From Phoronis australis (lineage: Eukaryota; Phoronida; Phoronidae), in contig NMRA01000063.1 in NCBI GenBank assembly GCA_002633005.1, positions 1 through 62,000 on the forward strand: a stretch of 62,000 nt of DNA, read 5' to 3'. Position numbers and translations under genes: made by a program. Under the pieces are notes generated by a model. It did not search any database, was not told where the DNA came from, and was given only the letters and a program-made list of their open reading frames with translations. This document shows positions 60,501 to 62,000 of this stretch, in pieces. Position 1 is the first letter of the stretch. Each line of letters begins with the position of its first letter.

Positions 60501-61691
60501 ATAAGCATAACAAATCGTTTCAGAATCATATTTGGCTTGAAATCACACATTGATTTCAAATGGATGGAATACCAGGTCATATATTAGGGATAGAAAAAAA
60601 CAATGACTTTTTAACTGAGCTTCATTAACGCCTTTCAGATCTACATGAAATGAAACAATGATCGCAACATCAAATTTTAAGGTTATAAGAAGTAAGACAC
60701 AATGGTTTACATCTGACAAGAATAAGTGTTTCTTATTTACATCTCAAGTCAGTACATTTCAAGTGATGCATATTAAACATGTCCTATAGAAGTGCTGCGC
60801 ATAAACAGTGAATGAGTTCAGTCAACTGAGACTGGTCAATGAAGATACCGTCACCGGGACAACCAGCATTTTTAGTTGCAGAATGTCTAGCCAGTTGCAT
60901 GACATGCTGTCACCATAGTAACTGGCTTAAATTAGTTTAAAATGCCCAGACATGAGGCATTTTAACAAATCAGGTCAATTCTAGGTACAACCACCTAAAG
61001 GTCAGGTCACAAGTCAGGTCAAAGGTTGCAGCAAAACCTCAGCAAATTTAGGACACAATACAAGTGACGATTATCTTACAAACACCGTCATATGTAGTGA
61101 GAAATTGTAGGGATTTGCAAAAACATCAAATGTTAAAATTCTTTTTGTTGGAAACTGGTAAGATTTTACCAATAATTATATAGTTTCTGATGTTGAAAAG
61201 GCCAAAGACCAATGTGCTACACAAATACTACAAGTAGATTTCTGTACCTGCCATACCAGAAGGCTGTTTCTGGTGGATACCAAAACGTTTGCACTTCATT
61301 ACAAAATGAACTTAAAGAACAGTAACACTGACTGCACTTAACATATGACTGACAAATTATCTAAAGCTCAAGCAACAAAAGCATTTAATGTATCACAAAT
61401 TCCATAAATGCAAAATTTTCTTGGTACTTCCACGAACCCAAACAAAGTCATTCTGCCAATAGTGGTGCACAGCTTATTTTAGTCTTAATTGTGTAAACAG
61501 GCCGCTGCTGTATTCAGACTGAAAGAGTTGTGCAAAAAGGTCATAACCAGTAACTTTTCAAAACACAATAGTTGATAATCATCGACAAACAAATACATTA
61601 GAGATGCCCAAAACACCTTTTCAAGTTTCTCCAGCTTTCCAGTGGCAAGGAACTCATCTATTTTTTTCCCAATCTTGTCACCAATACCGTC
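9499..61691 (-). CDS. POLB: DNA polymerase beta, 11 coding exons, 5' end outside window
   Basis: Pol beta fills short gaps in base excision repair in the nucleus and removes the 5'-deoxyribose phosphate left by AP endonuclease. In reading order the exons lie at 61617-61691, 60234-60292, 54137-54186, 45962-46013, 45664-45718, 36294-36366, 32725-32795, 24852-24938, 18501-18550, 14939-15078 and 9499-9593. All have AG acceptors, GT donors and compatible phases; the sum is 807 nt. The product matches human residues 63-335 with one gap of about five residues. Human-numbered K72, R149, S180, R183, D190, D192, D256, R258, Y271, F272, G274, D276, N279 and R283 are all present. Human residues 1-62 would need upstream exons beyond 62 kb. 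Introns range from 243 bp to over 9 kb and hold the mobile elements listed here. I see no disabling change, so the gene looks functional. Confidence 0.95.
9770..10150 (+). repeat. Dominant CTCF-motif repeat, copy 1 left part
   Basis: It starts with the family's head: GCAACACGAAGCATTG, then a block ending in TGGTGTGCTTCTAGGG and TCATAAAAATGGCC. Motif-bearing units follow near 9850, 9975 and 10018. The copy breaks off where a TIR-type element begins near 10160 and resumes at 11246. The plus-strand open frame at 9783-9977 is part of the repeat. Confidence 0.75.
10165..11245. mobile_element. TIR-type element holding a solo LTR
   Basis: GGCCGTTTACACAC at about 10181 faces GTGTAAACGGCACTTT at about 11229-11243, an inverted pair with GCCGTTTACAC in common. 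Further GACACGG and CCGTGTCA words recur near both ends. Outside it the dominant repeat stops and restarts. The outer edges and target duplication are not resolved by eye. Most of the interior is the solo LTR. Confidence 0.45.
10331..11031 (+). mobile_element. Solo LTR of an LTR retrotransposon
   Basis: 701 bp starting TGTCAG and ending GTGACA, flanked by perfect 5-bp duplications GATGA at 10326-10330 and 11032-11036. A TATA box (GCTATAAATAC) lies near 10602 and an AATAAA near 10930, in the order expected for a promoter then a polyadenylation signal. There is no internal coding region, so it is the product of LTR-LTR recombination. Superfamily (Ty3/gypsy or other) cannot be told without the internal part. 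Confidence 0.8.
11246..11810 (+). repeat. Dominant CTCF-motif repeat, copy 1 right part
   Basis: It continues the copy interrupted at 10150. Motif-like sites occur near 11346 (GTCACTAGACGGCAC), 11487 and 11753. The units share phrases such as AATTTCATGAAAATCCGT and TTAGGAGATA. Confidence 0.75.
11920..13660 (+). repeat. Dominant CTCF-motif repeat, long copy
   Basis: About 1.7 kb with motif-like sites near 12016, 12365, 12512, 12666, 12824, 12971, 13167, 13306, 13451 and 13530. Spacing in runs is 139-158 bp. The tail block GACGGCAATATGCACCCACA then TATAAATATGTGGGC lies at 13120-13155, followed by more units, so two copies may be joined. All small plus-strand frames here are repeat shadows. A (TTA)n run at 11876-11912 separates it from the previous copy. 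Confidence 0.8.
12051..12296 (+). repeat. 41-bp minisatellite, six copies
   Basis: Six head-to-tail copies of a 41-bp segment starting AATCATCATCAACCGTCC and ending TAAGCC, with at most one or two differences. The segment is part of the dominant repeat's B unit, so the array arose by local amplification within that repeat. Confidence 0.9.
14181..14426 (+). pseudogene. Possible BED-like zinc-finger fragment
   Basis: An 81-codon frame contains [11 protein letters not shown], then about 30 residues on CHHCTINV and a later histidine. This resembles the start of BED-type fingers found in hAT transposases and ZMYM-like proteins (KYPWL ... C-x2-C-x-I). There is no transposase core around it. It lies antisense in the last POLB intron and is likely a transposon relic. 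The match is from memory of the family pattern and is weak. Confidence 0.3.
14939..15078 (-). CDS. POLB: POLB exon, nucleotide-binding thumb subdomain
   Basis: 140 nt, 46 full codons plus split codons, matching human 259-304. It includes [20 protein letters not shown], which holds Y271, F272, G274, D276, N279 and R283. Acceptor TTCTAG; donor GTAGGT starts at 14938. Plus-strand open frames here are shadows. Confidence 0.95.
15079..15998. other. Intron segment with an unexplained 126-codon open frame
   Basis: A plus-strand open frame at 15066-15446 overlaps the end of a POLB exon on the other strand. Its residues show no domain I recognise and there is no codon pattern that convinces me. The rest of the segment is plain intron with a C-run near 15540. 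Confidence 0.4.
15999..16230. mobile_element. Small TIR element, CAGTGGCGGAT family, copy 1
   Basis: 232 bp with ends CAGTGGCAGATCTACG and (reverse strand) CAGAGGCGGATATACA, flanked by 5-bp duplications GTATT at 15994-15998 and 16231-16235. The C/G-rich interior has no transposase. The ends and 5-bp duplication fit a hAT-type MITE. Confidence 0.75.
16925..17560 (+). pseudogene. Decayed non-LTR retrotransposon (LINE) reverse transcriptase
   Basis: Fragments in order: [19 protein letters not shown], then [39 protein letters not shown], then [20 protein letters not shown] and [14 protein letters not shown]. These are the fingers and palm of a LINE-type reverse transcriptase (FVDFSKAFD, RQGC-LSP, FADD) and the region after it. 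Stops and frameshifts interrupt it and the second aspartate of FADD is lost. Ends are ragged and no target duplication is seen. The family within LINEs is not settled. Confidence 0.8.
17561..18500. other. Intron without recognised features
   Basis: AT-rich intron between a LINE relic and a POLB exon. No open frame or clear repeat is seen. Confidence 0.5.
18501..18550 (-). CDS. POLB: POLB exon with catalytic D256, shortened loop
   Basis: 50 nt reading [16 protein letters not shown] plus a split arginine, matching human 237-258. The third catalytic aspartate (RRIDI) is intact. The loop between L241 and R253 is six residues instead of eleven in human. Acceptor TTTTCAG; donor GTAAAT starts at 18500. 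Confidence 0.95.
18855..19078 (+). repeat. Dominant CTCF-motif repeat, short copy
   Basis: It begins with the head block (AACGCAGAGCTTTGAAATGC) and carries one motif, CCACTAGATGGCAC, at about 18941-18954. It ends within the next unit. Confidence 0.75.
19079..19375 (+). repeat. Two tandem copies of a GAT/GAC-rich segment
   Basis: A segment of about 160 bp starting CGACACTT(G/C)GCGAAATTAA recurs from about 19083 and from about 19233. Each holds a run of GAT and GAC triplets and ends with TAGGCTACAGTCT. The acidic open frame at 18948-19172 reflects the triplets. Confidence 0.7.
19390..21995 (+). repeat. Interleaved direct repeats, two segments duplicated
   Basis: A 250-bp segment starting CAATAGAAGCTA occurs at about 19390-19665 and again at 20863-21115. 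It ends with CTCGAAAACGGT(T)AGTCTGAG. A second segment of about 350 bp, from the CTCTTCCCGTT words through GCGGCCTCTATGAGCA, occurs at about 20515-20845 and 21660-22000. The order suggests a repeated long unit that was later disrupted by the TIR element at 21119-21623. No coding frame is recognised; the 129-codon frame at 21345-21734 lies in the TIR element. Confidence 0.65.
21119..21623 (+). mobile_element. CAGGGCTTGGAAT TIR element, copy 1
   Basis: 505 bp with ends CAGGGCCTGGAAT and ATTCCAAGCCCTG, flanked by perfect 6-bp duplications ATACTT at 21113-21118 and 21624-21629. The interior repeats GCGGAAA and CCGCGGAAAATTCC words toward the right end. No transposase is present. Three further copies are at 31162, 53144 and 55334. 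Confidence 0.85.
22200..24585 (+). repeat. Dominant CTCF-motif repeat, copy split by a mariner-like element
   Basis: The left part reaches 22385 and the right part restarts at 23444. In the right part seven motif sites lie at 23528, 23672, 23820, 23958, 24106, 24260 and 24406, spaced 144, 148, 138, 148, 154 and 146 bp. The tail near 24540-24575 ends with ACCACATGTGGGCGCATAAA. Open frames here are repeat shadows. Confidence 0.85.
22386..23443 (+). mobile_element. CCGTATTCGCCCTAATAA TIR element, copy 1
   Basis: 1,058 bp with ends CCGTATTTGCCCTAATAAGC and the inverse of CCGTATTCGCCCTAATAAGT, flanked by TA at 22384-22385 and 23444-23445. The host repeat reads through cleanly (CTAATA then GATGCC) when one TA and the element are removed. 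The TA target fits the Tc1/mariner group. No transposase frame is seen. Confidence 0.85.
24852..24938 (-). CDS. POLB: POLB exon, palm domain helix
   Basis: 87 nt, phase 0, 29 codons matching human 208-236 (LLNEVVEKL and [13 protein letters not shown]). Acceptor TCTTTTCAG; donor GTAAAG starts at 24851. A 26-bp minisatellite begins about 108 bp upstream in the transcript. Confidence 0.95.
25046..25330 (+). repeat. 26-bp minisatellite, about eleven copies
   Basis: Unit GGCTATCCAGATATTTAGAT plus CTATTA repeats from about 25051 with alternating variants (TTTAGATCT or TCTAGATGT). It starts about 108 bp upstream of the POLB exon acceptor at 24939. Confidence 0.9.
25340..26020. other. Intron without recognised features
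   Basis: The 82-codon minus-strand frame at 25499-25747 shows no domain and no splice context that fits POLB. Confidence 0.45.
26030..28849 (+). pseudogene. Unrecognised plus-strand coding remnant, antisense to POLB
   Basis: Two clusters of protein-like reading frames lie in one POLB intron. The first (about 26030-26523) changes frame twice and includes [17 protein letters not shown] and [18 protein letters not shown]. The second begins after a good acceptor (CACTTACAG, 28367-28375) and reads on to 28668. It includes [19 protein letters not shown] and IAPGQRDVL, meets a TGA at 28666-28668, then continues in the same frame to TAA at 28847-28849. The KRKA...IAPGQ phrase recalls large uncharacterised invertebrate proteins, possibly transposon-linked, but I cannot name the family. 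It could be a real spliced gene with a different exon end rather than a pseudogene. Confidence 0.4.
29210..29404 (+). repeat. 39-bp minisatellite, five copies, 13-codon period
   Basis: Five copies of a 39-bp unit starting GATGAAGTAGCCGACACTAC. Because 39 is a multiple of three, the array is open in several frames on both strands. The plus strand gives [13 protein letters not shown] repeated, the minus strand a repeat of [13 protein letters not shown]. An in-frame TGA lies just upstream on the plus strand and no start or acceptor is convincing, so coding is doubtful. Confidence 0.85.
29486..29734. mobile_element. Small TIR element, CAGTGGCGGAT family, copy 2
   Basis: 249 bp with ends CAGGGGCAGATCCAGG and (reverse strand) CAGTGGTGGATTTAGG, flanked by AAACT at 29481-29485 and 29735-29739. 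Interior has C/G runs (GGGGGCCATGGCCCCC). The overlapping open frames are shadows. A truncated relative (GGCGGATTTAGGGCCCC) is at about 34972. Confidence 0.75.
29740..31160. other. Intron without recognised genes
   Basis: Small open frames only, none with a recognisable domain. A single CCACAAGGTGGCGCACG site near 30960 resembles the CTCF-like motif outside a clear repeat copy. Confidence 0.45.
31162..31403 (+). mobile_element. CAGGGCTTGGAAT TIR element, short copy 2
   Basis: 242 bp with ends CAGGGCTTGGAATGACC and ATTCCAAGCCCTG. Flanks are CTTTTT and CTTTTC, a 6-bp duplication with one change. It is internally deleted relative to the 505-bp copy. Confidence 0.75.
31685..32395 (+). repeat. 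Dominant CTCF-motif repeat, copy with two tails
   Basis: Motifs near 31693, 31855, 32001 and 32207. Tail blocks with the CCCACATATAAATATGTG palindrome or a close variant end near 32190 and 32380, so two copies or a partial duplication are joined. Confidence 0.8.
32509..32693 (+). repeat. 37-bp minisatellite, five copies
   Basis: Five units of CACAAAGAGCTTGATATCAA plus CCCTGGCACATGGCTTG with few changes. It ends 31 bp from the end of the POLB exon at 32725-32795. Confidence 0.9.
32725..32795 (-). CDS. POLB: POLB exon with catalytic aspartates D190 and D192
   Basis: 71 nt reading [20 protein letters not shown] plus flanks, matching human 184-207. The D-x-D pair of the two-metal active site is intact. 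Acceptor GTTTTCAG; donor GTAAGT starts at 32724. Minisatellites lie on both sides, 31 bp past the donor and 82 bp before the acceptor. Confidence 0.96.
32878..33114 (+). repeat. 33-bp minisatellite, seven copies
   Basis: Seven near-identical units ACTAAAAATGCAGGACTCCT plus GTAAGTGATTATT. On the minus strand, the POLB sense, each unit reads ATCACTTACAG then GAGTCC, which resembles a splice acceptor. The real acceptor of the adjacent exon is about 80 bp further on. Confidence 0.92.
33115..34032. other. Intron without recognised features
   Basis: AT-rich sequence with no open frame of note and no repeat seen. Confidence 0.45.
34033..34110. repeat. Perfect 36-bp inverted repeat with 6-nt loop
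   Basis: The left arm, 34033-34068, begins GTAACATTTTATATACATTG and ends TTTTTGAG. The right arm, 34075-34110, is its exact reverse complement; the loop is TTTAAG. Pairing continues outward for GCAG/CTGC after one mismatch. It is AT-rich and could extrude as a cruciform or, if transcribed, form a fully paired hairpin. No target duplication or known family is recognised. Confidence 0.95.
34111..35637. other. Intron with small duplications only
   Basis: A diverged direct duplication of about 55 bp (AAAGTATTCA(A/G)TAAGA ... TCAATCATT(A/G)GCA) lies at 34117-34235. A fragment of the CAGTGGCGGAT family is near 34970-34995. Open frames at 34155-34379 and 35096-35317 have no recognisable domain. Confidence 0.45.
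35638..35712 (+). ncRNA. tRNA-like segment, probably head of a SINE
   Basis: TGGTGCTGCAGTGGTAAAGC resembles a pol III A box and GAGTTCGACTC matches a B box, about 35 nt apart, followed by a T-run. Acceptor and anticodon stems do not close well, so this is a tRNA-derived relic or SINE head rather than a working tRNA. Confidence 0.45.
35713..36293. other. Intron before a POLB exon donor
   Basis: C/G-rich runs at about 35820-35895 resemble interiors of the CAGTGGCGGAT elements. Nothing else is recognised. Confidence 0.4.
36294..36366 (-). CDS. POLB: POLB exon, catalytic palm start (GSFRRG)
   Basis: 73 nt reading [20 protein letters not shown] then SFRRG, matching human 160-184 with S180 and R183 of the triphosphate-binding motif. 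Acceptor ATTTTTCAG. The donor GTAGGT at 36293 keeps phase with the next exon; a second GT (GTAAGA) four bases further would break it. Confidence 0.93.
36400..36593. repeat. Dominant CTCF-motif repeat fragments flanking the Kolobok-like element
   Basis: A plus-strand fragment (GAAGATACAGAGGTAAACAT then CTAGGAGGCACAG) at about 36430-36520 meets a minus-strand fragment at about 36555-36593 that contains GCACCCTAGTGGCAATTT. The minus-strand fragment continues after the inserted element at 38046. Confidence 0.6.
36819..37390 (+). pseudogene. THAP zinc-finger protein fragment
   Basis: The first frame reads from ATG at 36819: MPHCCYVSG, then [36 protein letters not shown] and [18 protein letters not shown]. 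This is the C2CH THAP finger (FPKD...W, C-x2-H, PSDY) and the start of its linker. The second zinc cysteine is missing because the residue after YVSG is tryptophan. Near 37180 the frame shifts; the Ser/Pro-rich linker continues in the frame open at 37186-37566 ([20 protein letters not shown]) until about 37390. It is a broken THAP gene inside the Kolobok-like element. THAP fingers bind DNA and are common in P, Kolobok and domesticated transposases. Confidence 0.8.
37390..37655 (-). pseudogene. P2X7-like cysteine domain fragment, opposed to THAP
   Basis: From ATG at 37655 it reads an acidic stretch ([20 protein letters not shown], then EYNEADAQ), then [10 protein letters not shown] and ECLCCSQ. 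The pattern W-C-x-C-x2-C-x2-M...E-x-L-C-C matches the zinc-binding intracellular domain of P2X7 receptors and of many free-standing P2X7-like proteins in marine invertebrates. The open frame runs on to 37161, but beyond about 37390 it is antisense to the THAP linker. No channel domain is present. It is probably a truncated gene carried by the element. Confidence 0.6.
38046..38800 (-). repeat. Dominant CTCF-motif repeat, minus-strand copy
   Basis: Read on the minus strand, the head block lies near 38715-38765 and a motif relative near 38685 (ACTATTAGATGGTAC). A minus-strand CACTAGGGGGCACC site lies near 38402-38416. The copy ends at the TTAA where the Kolobok-like element entered and resumes at 36593. 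Confidence 0.65.
38310..38400. mobile_element. Short hairpin-bearing repeat, copy A
   Basis: A segment with GATCAGTGCAATGGGCCCA and an imperfect hairpin (CGTCTGGTACA/TGTATCAGACCG) is repeated in inverse orientation at about 59640-59715. Ends and family are unknown. Confidence 0.5.
38806..39250 (+). repeat. BEL left LTR
   Basis: It starts TGTTGATGCACTA and ends GGCTCCTACA. It holds a TATA-like box (TTATATAACC) near 38880 and an AATAAA near 39198. A donor-like GTAAGT at about 38990 and an acceptor-like TTTGTTTCAG near 39150 occur inside. No convincing primer-binding site is seen after the LTR. Confidence 0.93.
39262..40644 (+). pseudogene. BEL gag
   Basis: The frame opens at ATG 39262, is stopped by TGA at 39436-39438 and continues in frame to TAG at 40642-40644. 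The N-terminal part is charged and helical ([20 protein letters not shown]). Then come imperfect repeats ending FVPVSS and [17 protein letters not shown], then a conserved core ([32 protein letters not shown]) of the DUF1759 type seen in BEL gag. Near 40600 the downstream sequence changes to another frame, so a frameshift separates gag from the knuckles. Confidence 0.88.
40647..42068 (+). pseudogene. BEL zinc knuckles, protease and start of reverse transcriptase
   Basis: One frame holds zinc knuckles ([22 protein letters not shown] and CKKC), cut by TGA at 40848-40850 within the third knuckle. It then continues from 40851 through an aspartic protease ([11 protein letters not shown] with the DNGS active site, then IGLLIGSNC and [11 protein letters not shown] of DUF1758 type). 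The fingers of the reverse transcriptase follow ([17 protein letters not shown]), and TGA at 42066-42068 interrupts them. Confidence 0.9.
42069..44168 (+). pseudogene. BEL reverse transcriptase palm, RNase H and integrase zinc domain
   Basis: It continues the same frame after the TGA. Palm motif A is DVEAMFHQ, motif [13 protein letters not shown], and the catalytic motif is YVDD in NFYVDDCLW. RNase H follows ([41 protein letters not shown]). The integrase HHCC region begins [11 protein letters not shown] and [13 protein letters not shown] frameshift near 44105 moves the integrase to the next frame, and the old frame ends at TAG 44166-44168. Confidence 0.92.
44106..44796 (+). pseudogene. BEL integrase core
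   Basis: It reads SGVDYLGPF with the first catalytic [10 protein letters not shown] with the second, and [17 protein letters not shown] with the E, fitting the D-D-E core. [10 protein letters not shown] and ALTPNHIL follow as in BEL integrases. TAG at 44794-44796 ends the frame. Confidence 0.92.
44797..45083 (+). pseudogene. BEL integrase C-terminal domain (DUF5641-like)
   Basis: In frame after the TAG it reads [18 protein letters not shown], then shifts near 44900 to a frame reading [20 protein letters not shown] and HVRVVKVRT, ending TGA at 45081-45083. This is the terminal domain typical of BEL/Pao integrases. Confidence 0.85.
45144..45589 (+). repeat. BEL right LTR
   Basis: It is preceded by a purine-rich tract (AGGGGGGAG, 45133-45141), the expected plus-strand primer. 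It starts TGATGATGCAC and ends GCTCCTACA. The end is 74 bp from the first intron base of POLB at 45663. Confidence 0.93.
45664..45718 (-). CDS. POLB: POLB exon next to the BEL insertion
   Basis: 55 nt reading [18 protein letters not shown], matching human [18 protein letters not shown] (142-159) and keeping R149. Acceptor ACATTTAG; donor GTGAGT starts at 45663. The right LTR of the BEL element ends at 45589, so only 74 bp of original intron separate the donor from the retrotransposon. Confidence 0.93.
45962..46013 (-). CDS. POLB: POLB exon, linker from lyase to polymerase domain
   Basis: 52 nt reading [16 protein letters not shown] plus split codons, nearly identical to human 125-140. Acceptor CTTGTAG; donor GTGAGT starts at 45961. 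The 243-bp intron after it (45719-45961) is the only short intron in the gene. Confidence 0.95.
46014..47540. other. Intron without recognised features
   Basis: AT-rich. The 84-codon minus-strand frame at 46600-46854 and its neighbours show no domain and do not match Pol beta. A short duplication of ATCACCATGGCA is at 46191-46219. Confidence 0.5.
47545..48000 (+). repeat. Dominant CTCF-motif repeat, decayed copy
   Basis: The head (AGAGCAACGTGGAGTGTTG then GGTGTTGCTTCTAGGGGTG) is followed by diverged motifs near 47639 and 47759. The tail is missing. Confidence 0.7.
48075..49350 (+). repeat. Dominant CTCF-motif repeat, full copy
   Basis: The head starts at about 48081 (AGAGCAACGCGAAGCG). Motif relatives lie near 48166, 48422, 48559, 48645, 48728, 48869 and 49173; those at 48423-48436 and 48645-48658 are close matches. 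The tail with the palindromic CCCACA...TGTGGG block ends near 49345. Confidence 0.8.
49683..50908 (+). repeat. Dominant CTCF-motif repeat, best head-to-tail copy
   Basis: 1.2 kb from head (AGAGCAAAGCGGAGCATTG) to tail (CCACATATAAATATGTGGGC). Unit order is C-A-B-C-A-B-C-A, with motifs near 49773, 49878, 50028, 50170 (lost), 50300, 50425, 50584 and 50717. The 119-codon frame at 49704-50063 is a shadow. Confidence 0.82.
50949..51462. mobile_element. GGCCCTTTCA TIR element
   Basis: 514 bp with ends GGCCCTTTCACACT and the inverse GGCCCTTTCATACT, between TA dinucleotides (or ATT if the end is AGGCCC). Subterminal words GAAGTTAACTG and CGACACTCCACT recur in both orientations. No transposase. Confidence 0.7.
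51555..52625 (-). mobile_element. CCGTATTCGCCCTAATAA TIR element, copy 2
   Basis: 1,071 bp, TA at 51553-51554 and 52626-52627. It is inverted relative to the copies at 22386 and 58038, judged by the internal phrase ACAAAATTGTGGTGCG. No transposase frame. Confidence 0.8.
52628..53143. other. Intron with a CA/CACCC-rich tract
   Basis: A (CAC)-rich low-complexity tract at 53040-53120 generates the long open frames seen on both strands. No gene is recognised. Confidence 0.55.
53144..53653 (+). mobile_element. CAGGGCTTGGAAT TIR element, copy 3
   Basis: 510 bp, ends CAGGGCTTGGAAT and ATTCCAAGCCCTG, flanked by perfect 6-bp duplications AATTTG at 53138-53143 and 53654-53659. It is very similar to the copy at 21119. 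The 116-codon minus-strand frame across it is a shadow. Confidence 0.85.
53718..53969 (+). repeat. 36-bp minisatellite, seven copies
   Basis: Unit TAATAACTGGTAACAACTAT plus TACAGCGGCAATATTG repeats with small changes. It lies about 170 bp past the donor of the POLB exon at 54137. Confidence 0.9.
54137..54186 (-). CDS. POLB: POLB exon, second helix-hairpin-helix end
   Basis: 50 nt reading [16 protein letters not shown] with split codons at both ends, matching human PSAARKFVDEGIKTLE (108-123). Acceptor CTCACAG; donor GTAATG starts at 54136. The next exon completes an aspartate codon. The exon lies between two minisatellites, at 53718-53969 and 54309-54562. Confidence 0.93.
54309..54562 (+). 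repeat. About 42-bp minisatellite, six degenerate copies
   Basis: Units built on AGAGACATGTCTAGCAGATA and TACCACATGATTATCTATA, with variable spacers. It lies about 120 bp before the acceptor of the POLB exon ending at 54186. Confidence 0.8.
55334..55785 (+). mobile_element. CAGGGCTTGGAAT TIR element, copy 4
   Basis: 452 bp, ends CAGGGGTTAGAATGACC and ATTCCAAGTCCTG, more diverged than the other copies. The flanks (ACATGG and AGATGC) are a worn 6-bp duplication. It splits the host phrase CTCACTAATA / GATGCC. Confidence 0.75.
56303..57480 (-). mobile_element. Helentron-like element, inverted copy
   Basis: 1,178 bp. On the minus strand it starts with the TACTCTGCGC hairpin (57455-57480) and ends with GTCACGCCGTGACAAT and CTAG (56303-56306). 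The body matches 7200-8390 in reverse. The 159-codon frame at 57262-57741 crosses its edge and is a shadow. Confidence 0.65.
58038..59384 (+). mobile_element. CCGTATTCGCCCTAATAA TIR element, copy 3
   Basis: 1,347 bp between TA at 58036-58037 and 59385-59386. The intact host counterpart at about 50801-50830 reads CATGAACATACGTCAAGGCG, showing the empty site with a single TA. No transposase frame; it is longer than the other two copies. Confidence 0.85.
59387..59490 (+). repeat. Tail of the interrupted dominant repeat
   Basis: It continues GTCAAGGCGTTTTGGAGATA through the CCACATATAAATATGTGGGC palindrome, matching 50815-50905. Confidence 0.85.
59640..59715. mobile_element. Short hairpin-bearing repeat, copy B
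   Basis: Inverse of 38310-38400: GGCGGTCTGATACA, CCAGACGTGCGCAGGCCTCG, then GGGCCCATTGCACTGATCA. The 114-codon minus-strand frame here is a shadow. Confidence 0.5.
59791..59866 (-). ncRNA. tRNA-like 76-nt stem-loop with pol III boxes
   Basis: The minus strand starts GCAGTGTGGCCTG and ends CAGGTCACACTGC, which pair over 13 bp with one G-U. Inside, GTGGG-TTTGAGT-CCCAC forms a T-arm-like hairpin and GGTTTGAGTCC fits a B box; TGGCCTGGTTGATAAG resembles an A box. The stem is longer than a tRNA acceptor stem and the T arm does not abut it, so it is more likely tRNA-derived than a working tRNA. Confidence 0.45.
59867..60233. other. Intron before a POLB donor
   Basis: No feature beyond an AAT-rich tract at 60148-60175. 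Confidence 0.5.
60234..60292 (-). CDS. POLB: POLB exon, second helix-hairpin-helix start
   Basis: 59 nt reading [20 protein letters not shown], matching human residues 88-107. Acceptor TTTACAG; donor GTATGT starts at 60233. The last glycine codon is split with the next exon. Residues past the donor in the longer open frame are intronic. Confidence 0.95.
60293..61616. other. POLB intron without recognised features
   Basis: AT-rich. One minus-strand ATCACTAGGTGGCGGTGG site at about 60461-60478 resembles the CTCF-like motif outside a repeat copy. Confidence 0.5.
61617..61691 (-). CDS. POLB: POLB exon, lyase domain with Schiff-base lysine
   Basis: 75 nt, phase 0 at both ends, 25 codons. It reads [19 protein letters not shown] plus flanks and matches human residues 63-87. 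The second K of KKIDEF aligns with K72, the lyase nucleophile. The first helix-hairpin-helix (GIGDKI) is here. Acceptor TTTTCAG ends at 61692; donor GTGTTT starts at 61616. Confidence 0.95.
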
Positions 61692-62000
61692 CTGAAAATA
61701 AAACAACTTAAAACAGAACAACATCACAGCTTATTTATCAAACAAAAAATGAAAACAATTTTTGACTTGTACAGCAGTCTTAGTGCAGTAGTTCTTGGTT
61801 TATTTAAAAGGTTACAAAACCCGGTTTTGATGATTTCAACCAATCCTCATTCTGTCACTTGCTAATGCAGCCTTGATGTCAATCGTCCACATTAAAGGCA
61901 GGAATCAACTAAAAACTCATACTCCCTATCTCACAAATGGAATATTGTGGTCCTTGGTGGGTGGTCTCCTACAGTTGCAGTGTGACCTGCTAAAAGTGCA
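61692..62000. other. POLB intron to the window edge
   Basis: No match to the next upstream Pol beta exon (human residues before 63) is seen. Confidence 0.5.

Overview
The window is nuclear DNA of an invertebrate animal. It holds one recognisable cellular gene, split into many small exons with GT-AG introns, and most of the rest is mobile DNA. The gene is DNA polymerase beta (POLB), read on the minus strand. Its stop codon is at 9499-9501 and its coding exons run up to 61691, where the window cuts off the first exons. Eleven exons (807 nt, 268 residues plus stop) join in phase and match residues 63-335 of human Pol beta. They keep the lyase lysine, both helix-hairpin-helix motifs, the three catalytic aspartates and the nucleotide-binding residues. 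Flies and nematodes lack Pol beta, so this is neither. The mix of BEL/Pao, Kolobok-like, Helentron-like and hAT/mariner-like repeats suits a marine invertebrate such as an echinoderm, hemichordate, lancelet or lophotrochozoan, but the species cannot be fixed from the sequence alone.

Layout. 1-9.0 kb: beyond the 3' end of POLB, with no recognisable gene; a 142-bp tandem repeat at 1.8-2.7 kb and a Helentron-like pair at 6.95-8.64 kb. 9.5-15 kb: last two POLB exons, a solo LTR nested in a TIR element, and a long block of the dominant repeat. 15-25 kb: two exons, a LINE remnant, small TIR elements and a mariner-like element. 25-33 kb: minisatellites, an unrecognised broken coding stretch on the plus strand, and one exon. 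33-38 kb: a perfect 36-bp inverted repeat, one exon, and a TTAA-flanked Kolobok-like element with a THAP finger and an opposed P2X7-like cysteine domain. 38.8-45.6 kb: a complete but broken BEL/Pao retrotransposon with 5-bp target duplications, inserted antisense 74 bp from a POLB exon. 45.6-62 kb: five more exons among large blocks of the dominant repeat, which is itself interrupted by hAT-like, Helentron-like and mariner-like insertions.

The most interesting structure is the dominant repeat. Its copies (0.2-1.7 kb, at least ten) are built from three related units of about 150 bp. Each unit carries a motif close to CCACTAGGKGGCRC, which fits the core consensus of the insulator protein CTCF. 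About 45 such motifs occur in the window, nearly all in one orientation within a block and spaced near 146 bp, close to one nucleosome. This could be a mobile element that spreads ordered arrays of CTCF-like sites. That is an inference from sequence and needs binding data.
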